Assembly: GCA_030068075.1 (NCBI GenBank)
Contig: CM057833.1
Location: forward strand, 48,565,587 to 48,629,586
Origin: Paguma larvata
Lineage: Eukaryota; Chordata; Mammalia; Carnivora; Viverridae
Direction: 5' to 3'
Length of the DNA: 64,000 nt
Position numbers and translations under genes: made by a program. Positions within the stretch are counted from its first letter, which is position 1, and the number at the start of each line of letters is the position of its first letter. This document shows, one piece after another, positions 56,025-64,000 of this stretch. Below the pieces are notes generated by a model, which had not been told where the DNA came from, made no database searches, and worked only from the letters and a program-made list of their open reading frames with translations.

Positions 56025-57090
56025 TCACCTCCCAACTCCGCCTCGCCTCTCCCCCTTTCTCACCTAGCATCCTGCAGTGGTCTTCTTGCTGGTGCCGCTG
56101 TCTCCAGACCCTCCCATAACCTTCCCCACTACTGCTGCCACCTCCCAAATCCGTCCTGTCCTGAGTAATCCCATTCTCCCTCAAAGGGGCCTCCTCATCG
56201 GGATAAGATCTAACCTATTCAGCATGATAGCCGGTGCCCCTGTGTGAGCTGATCCCTGGAGGCCTCACCTCCCACCTCTCCCTACCTGGTGCTCTAATGA
56301 CACAAAACTAACCTTGGGAAGCCATCTGTGTGCTAGGCCTGCGCGGAACGCTTTTGCTTTATATGTTATGCCCTTTAATCCTCACAGCAACCAAGTGGGA
56401 CAGAGCTATGTATCCTTGTTTCACAGATGGGTCTAAAACGTTAAGCCAATTTGACCTTCACACCCGTGCTACTCCCAGGGCTACAGTTCCAATTAAATTT
56501 GCTTATGTTCAGACTTGTAAACGGATGATTAAGAAATGCTTGGAAATAAAATTATGTTGGTTATATAAAAAGAAAGATAAACATTTATTCACAATCATTA
56601 AATGAATAATCCATTTATTCGAATCACCTTAAAGACATAGAATTGACACCTGGCACTATGCTCAGACTCCTGACCACCTGTCTGACCTAATTTCCTAGCA
56701 GTCCCCCTCCTGCTCACTCCACTTCAGCCCCGCTGGCCTCTTTGTTATTCTCTCAGGCGAGTCCATTCGTGGGATTTTTGGACTAGCTGTTCCTCTGTCT
56801 GGAAGTGCTTGTCCATCAAGTTTTTTCATGATTCATTTTCTCACTTTACTGAGACTTTGCTCAGATCTTGCCTGATAAGAGAGAACTTCACTGACCACAC
56901 TCTCTTAGATATTCCCTCATTAAGTTTCTCTTTCCCAATACCTTTATTCATAGCCTTACCCCTACGTGACATAAAATTAGAGATCTATTTGTTTTTATAT
57001 TTGTTATTCATCATCCTTACTCCACAGGGTTCTACATAGTAGATCTCCAGAGCCTAGAACAGTACCCAACACACAATGAATATGGAATGA
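56025..57090 (+). repeat. L2 LINE 3' region, interrupted by a MIR
   Basis: L2 text 56025-56300 ('tgcagtggtcttcttgctgg', 'cctcatcgggataagatcta') continues at 56660-57085 with 'cagccccgctggcctctttg', 'tttgctcagatcttgcctga', 'gagagaacttcactgaccac' and 'gagcctagaacagtacccaa'. MIR boxes ('tttaatcctcacagcaacca', 'ttgtttcacagatgggtcta') sit at about 56340-56470. Confidence 0.75.
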
Positions 57091-57849
57091 AAGGTAACAT
57101 GGCTTTCACTGCTCCAAACCTTGACTATAACCTGACTGATAGTATTAGAGTAACTAAAATATATGGAGTCATAGAGATAGTGGCTTGGGGTATTGGTGGA
57201 CAATGGAAGAATAGGAGAGGCATGGAGGCCAAGTTGGTAGTGTTTACCCAACTGTGCTTAGGGAAGAGCAAGGCCAGTTAGAGTCACACCTTTGCTGGGA
57301 GTTTTGTCAGTTATGGAGGTAAATACCTTATCTTTTTATCTTGAGTGCTTGGCATAGAGAAGACACTAAACAAACACCAAAAGTATTACTAAATTCTAGA
57401 ATTTTATAGTTGCCTCAACCTGTCTCTAGAAAGTTCTACTCAAGTTCTGAGAGCTAAGGTTGGCCAATGATTCTACAAGTTATTGTTTCTTGAGTATATA
57501 TCCTTTCAATCCTGGTGTGGAGTGGCAACATTGACAGCCTGATGTCTGGTCCCTTTATTGGATAGAAACTGTCCAGTAGCTCTTCAAGGCTGGCTCAGGC
57601 TATGGAGCCTGGGAAGCTGAGGACTGAATGACTATTCGAAATGCTTTTCCTGTATGAACAGTTAGTATTTCGGCAAGTTTGTTGGGGATTCTTCGCTATG
57701 AGAACCACTTACTTCTCAGGGTGGCTTGGAATAGCTGGATGGCCAGAGGGAACATCTGACAGCAGCATTTTTCAATCTGTGGATTTGCAATGGTTTGCGG
57801 TGGACTTCAAGCCACTTCAATGTCATGGTTTATGAAATCAATGTAATGA
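57091..57849. other. No gene recognised
   Basis: Mostly unique-looking. 57340-57395 resembles an L2/MIR end ('gagtgcttggcatagagaag'). Confidence 0.45.
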
Positions 57850-58491
57850 GTCACATACAATTTTTTAAAATAAACTGTATTATAATAGAAACTATAACTG
57901 GCAGCCCAGAATCAAAAATGTATTTCAATAACAAAGGCACAATAAAGACATTTTGAGACAACAGATGCACACTAAAGACAATGCTAAAGATGTTCTTTAG
58001 GCAGAAGGAAAATGATTCCACACCGAAGTGTGGAGATACGGAAAAAAAAGAAGAGCAGCAGAAAAGATAAATTCTAGAAAATCTTATATTAATGTTGACT
58101 GCATAAATAATAACAATACTATCTTGTGAGGTGTAAAACACATAGAAAATTAAAATCCATGACAACAAAGCACAAAAATTGTGAGGGTATTAAATGGTAT
58201 AAAGATATTCTAACGTTCTTGCACTTTGTGTAATATATTGTATTATATTATTATATCTAATGATAAGATATATCATATAACTATAGTTATGTCAGATTTT
58301 ATATTATTTATAAAATATAGATTTATATTTATTATATCAAATATATAGTATTCATATTGTAATCTCTAAGATAAACATTAAAGTAATAATAAAAGAATGT
58401 ATAACAAATAAGATAATAGAGGGTAAAAGGAAACAATAAAAATATTAACCCAAAAGAAGAAGAGAAAGGAGAGAAAAAGTGACATAGAAGT

Positions 58492-58680
58492 GGGGTGCAT
58501 GAGTGGCTCAGTCAGTTGAGTACCTGACTCTTGATTTTGGCTCAGGTCACGATCCCAGGGTCCAGGGATGAAGCCTTACATCGGGCTCTGCACTAAGCAT
58601 GGAGCCTGCTTGAGATTCTCTCTTTATTCCTCTGCCCCTCTCCCCCGCTTGCACTGTCTCTCACTCTCTCTAAAATAAAA
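58492..58680 (+). mobile_element. Carnivore CAN SINE, older subfamily
   Basis: 'ggggtgcatgagtggctcag' head. Its body has 'caggtcacgatcccagggtc' and 'gcactaagcatggagcctgc', unlike the 'gatctcacggttcgtg' type of the felid copies. It looks like an older, pan-carnivore variant. Confidence 0.85.
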
Positions 58681-58686
58681 ACAGGA

Positions 58687-58884
58687 GGGGCGCCTGGGTG
58701 GCTCAGTCGGTTGAGCATCTAACCGGCTCAGGTCTTGATCTCGCCGTTAGTGAGTTTGAACCCCGCATGGGGCTCTGTGCTGACAGCTCAGAGCCTGGAG
58801 CTTGCTTTGGATTCTGTGTGTCTGTCTCTCTTTGTCCCTCCCCCACTCATGCTCTGTCTCTCTCTGTCTCAAAATAAATAAACA
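58687..58884 (+). mobile_element. Felid CAN SINE, directly after another SINE
   Basis: 'ggggcgcctgggtggctcag' head with complete body. 'aaataaaaacagga' before and 'aaataaatacaggg' after the tail suggest that it inserted at the tail end of the SINE at 58492. Confidence 0.92.
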
Positions 58885-58888
58885 TTAA

Positions 58889-58919
<31 letters not shown>

Positions 58920-58922
58920 ATA
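58885..58922 (+). repeat. (AAAT)n microsatellite, SINE tail
   Basis: About nine AAAT units grown from the SINE tail. Likely polymorphic. Confidence 0.9.
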
Positions 58923-59402
58923 CAGGGGGAAAAAAGGTAGAACAAATCAAAAACAAATAGCATAATAGTAGATTTCAATCCAAATAAGTTAGTAATTCCA
59001 TTACATTTAAATGGATTAAATATTCTAATTAAAATACAAAGACTGGATAAATCACATTAAAGACTAGGTAAAATAAACACAATACTAGATGCTGCTTACA
59101 AGAGATATAAGGTAAATATAAGCCTCTAGGAGGGTTGAAAATAAAACTATAGAAGAAGAAATTCAAGGCAAACCTAATAAAAGTAAACAGGATGTATATA
59201 TACCATCATTAGACAAAATAGATTTTAAGGCAAGAAGTGTTGCTGGAGATGAAGAGTGAGATCTCATAAGAATAAAGGTGTCATTCTGCCAAGAAGACAT
59301 AAAAATTCAATTTTTTTGTTCCTAATAACATACTTGCCTTTAAAACTTGACCAAAAAAGGAGAAATTGACAAGCGCATAACCATAGTGGGAGATGTTTAA
59401 AA

Positions 59403-61085
59403 TAAAAGATTGATCGAAATATAATTCACATATGGAATTCACCCTTTTAAAGTGTACAATTCAGTGGGTTTTAGTACATTCACGGAATTGAGCGGCCATC
59501 ACCCTTACCTCAATTTAGAACATTTTATCTCCTCAAAAAGAAACAAACACATATTCGGATTCACTCTCCTCTTCCCTCTCTGCCCAACTTCTGGCAACCG
59601 CTAATTCGCCTCCTGTCTGTAGGGATCTGCCAATCCTAGATATTTCTTCGTATGAAAAGAATGTGACCTTTTGTGTCTGGCTTCTACTTAGCATAATGTT
59701 TTCAATGTTCATTCTCGCTGCAGGATGAATCATTTTATTCCTTTTTATGGTCAAATAATATTCCATTATAAGAATATACCTCATTTCATTCATTCATCAT
59801 GAGCATTTGGGTTGTTTCTAATTTGGGGCTTTATGAATAATGGTCCTAGGCCTATTTCTATACAAGTTTCTGTGTGAACATGTCTTCAGTTACCTTGATA
59901 GAATTGCTGGGTCCAATGGTAACTGTTTAACTTGAAGAATCGCTAAACAATTTTCCAAGGGGGCTAGCTTCTTTTGCATTCCCACCAGCAGTGTATGAGG
60001 CTTCCAATTTCTCCACACTCTTGCCAACGCTTGTTGTTGTCTAAGATATATTGTCTATGGATACAATCAGGTTGTCTGTGGATAATGACAGTTTTCTTCC
60101 TTTACTGTCTTTATCCTCTTCTCTTCTTGTTTTATTTGGCTGAGTAGAACCTCCAGTGTGATGTTGAATAAAGCTGTTGATAGCAGGTCTTTTATTCCCA
60201 GCTTCAGAAGAAGCTTTAAATATTTCAGTTGTAAGTATACCTCCTTTAGGTCATTTGGGGCTTTTTAAAAAAATTTTATTTAACTTTATTTTAATTTTAT
60301 CTAAATCCAAGTTAGTTAACATATTGTGTAATAATGGTTTCCGGATTAGAATTTAGGGATTCATCACTTACATATTAACCCCCAGCGCTCGTCCCAACAA
60401 GTGCCTTCCTTACTGCCCATTGTCCAGTTTGGCCATCCCCCCACCCATCTACCCTCTAGCAACTCACGACTCACTTTGTTCTCTGTATTTAAGAGTCTCT
60501 TATAGTTTGCCTCCTTCTCTGTTTTTATCTAATTTTTCCTCCCCTTCCCCTATGTTCATCTGTTTTTTTTTTCTTAAATTCTACATATGAGTGAACATAT
60601 ACTTGTCTTTCTCTGACTTATTCCGCTTAGCATAATATACTCTAGTTCCATCTACATTGTTGCAAATGGCAAGATTTCGTTCTTTTTGATCACCTAGTAA
60701 TATTCCATGGTATTTTATATGTGTGTGTGTATAAATATATATATATATATACATATATATACCACATCCTCTTTATTCACTCATCGGTCAATAGACATTT
60801 GGGCTCTTTCCATAATTTGGCTATTGTTGATAGTCCTTCTATAAACATTGGGGTGCATGTGTCTCTTTGAATCAGCATTTTCGTATCCTTTGGATAAATA
60901 CGTTTGAGATTTTTAAAGAAAATTTTAATACGCATGAGGATGTTCTTATTTCTGATTTACTGAGTTTTTGTTCATTATTTGTTGTTATCATAAATGGGTA
61001 TAGGATTTTATCAACACTTTTAGTGCAATAAATCCAACTTTGGTTTTGCTTATATTTCATTTGGGAATTTTGCATTTAGGCTCCC
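59403..61085 (-). mobile_element. Old L1M 3' region, split by a younger L1
   Basis: 'gaaatataattcacatatgg', 'cttttaaagtgtacaattca' and 'ggttttagtacattcacgga' (3' UTR), 'ggcaaccgctaattcgcctc', 'gcagtgtatgaggcttccaa' and 'aataaagctgttgatagcag' run in reversed L1 order to about 60255. They resume at 60904-61080 ('tgatttactgagtttttgtt', 'ggtataggattttatcaaca'), nearer the RT domain. Confidence 0.85.
60256..60903 (-). mobile_element. Younger L1 3' end inserted in the old L1M
   Basis: T-rich tail, then 'aatccaagttagttaacata', 'cccagcgctcgtcccaacaa', 'ttaagagtctcttatagttt', 'aatattccatggtattttat' and 'catttgggctctttccataa' in reversed carnivore L1 order. It contains a (TG)n/(TA)n tract at 60719-60767. 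Frames are broken; 5'-truncated. Confidence 0.9.
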
Positions 61086-61610
61086 AGACAAGAGAGAAAC
61101 CAAATGAGATTATAAATCCAGAGCATCGTGTGCTGACAGGGAAAGAACTTGACATTAGAGGAGAATGTGCCTAGCTTGGACGTGAGAGTCAGAGAAGGCT
61201 TCACACAGGTCGAGATCTCTAAGCTAACGAGTTAGTGGAGTAAGCTGTTTGATGGTGAGATGGGCAGGGGAACATAGTGTTTTCCAAGCAGAATAAAGAA
61301 TATGTTCAGGGGCGCCTGGGTGGCTCTGTCAGTTAAGCAGCCGACTTTGGCTCAGGTCAGGATCTCACGGTTTGTGGGTTCGAGCCCCACATCGGACTCC
61401 GTGCTGACAGCTCAGAGCCTGGAGCCTGGTTTGATTCTGTGTCTCCCTCTTTCTCTGCCCCTCCCCTGCTCCTGCTCTGTCTCTCTCTCTCAAAAATAAA
61501 TATACATTAAAAAAAAAAAAAAGAATATGTTCAGAGGCCTAGAGGTGGGAGAGAACCATTTGTACTCTAGGGTTGGAAAGACAACCAGTATATCTGAAAT
61601 ACAAGGCAGG
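61086..61610 (+). repeat. Ancient interspersed repeat, same family as 10465-10860, split by a SINE
   Basis: 'gtcagagaaggcttcacaca' and 'cagaataaagaatatgttca' before the SINE; 'aggcctagaggtgggagaga' after. This gives the family's 'aaggcttcacagaggaggtg' and 'ggccctgaggtgggagag' type boxes in order. Confidence 0.55.
61310..61519 (+). mobile_element. Felid CAN SINE with exact 15-bp target-site duplication
   Basis: 'ggggcgcctgggtggctctg' head, complete body and A14-type tail. Exact duplication AAAGAATATGTTCAG at 61295-61309 and 61520-61534. Probably one of the youngest insertions in the window. Confidence 0.96.
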
Positions 61611-62879
61611 AGAGGTGGTCCCGAGAGTGGAGGAGGGGATGCCAGCTTAGGAAGGAGGGGGGCCACATGGAGGTTGGTCTGGTCGGCTTTTTCATTTCTT
61701 GCTCACTTACATCAATCATAGGACTAATACTGAGGTAGCGTTTGTTCAGTGATTTTTCCACCTCTGCTCCAAGTTGCCCCGAGAGTTGGGTAGAGACGCC
61801 CATGGACCCCGCCAGATTGGAAGGTGGGAGGCTGAACAAGCCCTGCTCCTTCAGCATCTATTTTAAAACCACCGTTTCCACCAGAGCAGCAGTTCCACAC
61901 TTACTAGATTTGTAAAATGCACTTCTGTAAAAGGTTTCACCAAGTTATATAAAGAGATATATTTGAGTTAGATAGTCCCCCACCCCCCAAGATGAGCTAT
62001 TATCTCCATGAATTAAAATATCTGCCCGGAGGAAAGGACACACACTCTGTCCTCCAAAGGTGAGCCGGGGTGGGGGTCTTCTTGGAAGAACGACCAGATG
62101 TTTCCAATATGCTGCAGTGACAACTTGACTTGAATGTTCCCAGAGCTGAATTGCAAATACTAAAGGTGGGGGGGGGGGGGGGCGGGGCACAAGAGCGAGA
62201 GGAAAAGTCAAACACGTGAGTATGAGTGCTTGCAGGGACCTTGGAAAATCCGTATCCCGCAAGAATGGAAGTTTCGGAAACTCAAAAAGGATCCATCTTA
62301 AGAGGACTTTCTGGCCGAATGAACAAGCTTCTCAGTGTTCCTCGTGCCTTTATCTCGGGTGCCAAAATGGTGCCCGAGACCAAGCGTTTCCCTTCCCATC
62401 CTCCCCGTCATCTCTCTCTCTCCACATCCCCCAGCCCTAGCTATTGGGGAGAGGCTGATGTGAATTTGGCAGAAAAAGCAAAAACAGTTCATTTTCCCCA
62501 GAGTTTGAAAAACAGCAATTGAAACCATCCCAAACACCTTGAAAATTAATTCTTTTCCAGTTAGGCTGCTAGCCTTGGGAAGGCAATGAACTCACTCTGT
62601 TAATATACATGGGAACATTTACTCATTATTTCTCTATATCTACCTGTCTTATCTATCTTTATTTAGACTTTTACAAAGTACTTACTAAATTGCGTGCACC
62701 GGTAAATATGTTAACTTGGTGCAATTTCATGGAGATTTATGCACCTGCGATGTCGAATATATTAGGTTCCCCTAAAAGCCCCGCATTTTGGGTACGTTCT
62801 TTTCACAGACCCTATGGCGTACCTTGTCAACGTGCTGAGGGGTCTGCAGGAACCAAAATCAATGGGCTTAAATTATTAA
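61611..62879. other. No gene seen; poly(G) tract
   Basis: Unique-looking sequence except for a run of fifteen G at 62168-62182 followed by CGGGG. The 105-codon minus and 98-codon plus ORFs are unsupported. Confidence 0.45.
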
Positions 62880-63330
62880 AATTCTAAACAGTCGTTACGG
62901 ATTGGGTCAGGTATTATAAAACTTCCAGTCCATCAATTTACCCTCAATATTAATTTTAGCCTTGTGCCTCGCCATGAAAATCATGAGAATGGAAAGCATG
63001 TAACATCTCACTTACAGCTGACGCAGAAGGGAAGTGACTCTGAAATATAGACCCTCCTGGCCTCTGGGGAAGATTTATGTGGCGAGGATCACTCTGCTCA
63101 AAGTAAGACTGCAGGTGAGTGGCAGGGCTGCAGGATAAATGCCTGGGGTAACTATAAAAACATAAATGGTATCAGGTTATTGATTTTTTTTTTCTTCCTG
63201 GAGCCCACAAATTAGAAAAGCCACTGCAAAAAATCACTGGTCTATCCACAAATTTTAATTAAAGCATAAATAAATCATTTTGGTTGCTGCACTTGCATAT
63301 AAACAAAGGGGGAGATGGCATCCTTACAAA
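62880..63330. other. Repeat-free AT-rich block, candidate conserved non-coding element
   Basis: Contains 'aatttaccctcaatattaat', 'gccatgaaaatcatgagaat' and 'aaattttaattaaagcataa' followed by 'ataaatcattttggttgctg' (Pou/homeobox-like A/T cores). No repeat. Regulatory role is inferred only. Confidence 0.3.
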
Positions 63331-64000
63331 TGCTTGTCAACATTTGGTGACTAATGGCTCACAGTGAAAATACAATCTGAAACAACTGAATTGAAAGCAG
63401 ATTCTGGAACTAACTCATATCACATGCAAACCATCTAAAGCTATTATGGCAAGAGGCAGTGAAACCACAGATCAGGTTTTTGGGGATGGGTGGAGGGATG
63501 AGGATAATTTTGTTAAGTAGAGCAATACTATTTTTTTTATTAAATAAAGTGAAGCCCTGTAATGAGATATTACAGCTGCTGCACTTCCGCCACAAGATGG
63601 AGAAATGGATACCCCACCCCTCCCACAAAACACTAACCATATGCTGCCATGCTTCCAAATGTTGATTTTATTCCTAAATAAATACACAGCAAGAACTAAT
63701 ATAAATGGGTCTTTAGAAAACAGGGATTAAAAAGGATGTTCTGAGCATTCCTAGATCCCATTACATAAGATGAAGAAATTAAGAGATTGAATAGTAAAGG
63801 AATTCCCAGGGGATTTCCGGTATCAGTCTGGGCACTGGAAGCCCGAACCTGGCATCCATGTTGTGCTCAGCTTTGGGGGAAGTGCGTGGGACGTTCCCCT
63901 GCACGCTTCGTGCGAGAGCGCCTCTCTATATTTCTCTCCAGGAACTAGTGTGATTGGGAAACACTGGGACTCCAGGCCCCGCTGTCGCTACGGGACGGTG
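63331..64000. other. No feature recognised to the window end
   Basis: Unique-looking AT-rich sequence turning GC-richer after about 63830. No gene or splice site can be supported. Confidence 0.45.

Larger units (their letters stand above)
57850..59402 (+). mobile_element. Old L1M fragment (5' region into ORF2 endonuclease), split by two SINEs
   Basis: 'gaaaatgattccacaccgaa', 'gtggagatacggaaaaaaaa', 'actatcttgtgaggtgtaaa' and 'taacgttcttgcactttgtg' before the SINEs. After them: 'ttacatttaaatggattaaa', 'gctgcttacaagagatataa' and 'agacaaaatagattttaagg', the latter from the endonuclease part of ORF2. Broken frames; includes a (TA)-rich stretch at 58228-58345. Confidence 0.75.

Noticed and set aside
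58870..58925. AATAAA hexamers in SINE tails and A-rich tracts
   Set aside because: They arise from (AAATA)n SINE tails and do not mark gene ends.

Overview
This is mammalian nuclear DNA from a carnivore, most likely a cat-family (feliform) species. The best evidence is about fifteen copies of a tRNA-derived SINE that starts GGGGCGCCTGGGTGGCTC, continues with a 'tcatgatctcacggttcgtg' type box and a 'gctgacagctcagagcctgg' box, and ends in a CT-rich stretch and a (AAATA)n/poly(A) tail. That is the felid form of the carnivore CAN SINE (SINEC_Fc type). No bacterial, plasmid, phage or CRISPR content is present, and almost every ATG-to-stop ORF in the window is chance.

One protein-coding locus is visible. 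Positions 1-1788 are the end of an intron. A strong 3' splice site at 1787/1788 opens a terminal exon that codes only Ser-Trp-Tyr-Leu-Gly-stop (1789-1806). It is followed by a very long, AT-rich 3' UTR that runs to a final poly(A) signal at 9375-9380. The SWYLG C-terminus belongs to the Nuclear Factor I transcription factors. The long AT-rich UTR and a perfect miR-223 8-mer match make NFIA the best call, with NFIB as the alternative. The 3' UTR is almost free of transposons and holds internal poly(A) signals, simple repeats, a Pumilio site, miRNA seed matches and a small CpG-rich patch.

From about 9.4 kb to the end there is no supportable gene. This is intergenic DNA downstream of the NFI gene, densely packed with interspersed repeats: felid SINEs, MIR and L2 fragments, L1 pieces of several ages in both orientations, two MLT1-type MaLR LTRs, hAT-type MITEs (MER5A-like and others) and several copies of an unnamed ancient repeat. 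Several are nested, and target-site duplications allow the order of insertion to be read. Between them lie repeat-free AT-rich segments, for example near 28.2, 42.6, 43.3, 55.3 and 63.2 kb. These look like possible conserved non-coding (enhancer) DNA, but without alignments this is only inference.

I found no sign of an undescribed coding system. The most useful points are the five-codon terminal exon with its regulatory 3' UTR, the nested and inverted SINE structures, and the candidate non-coding elements.
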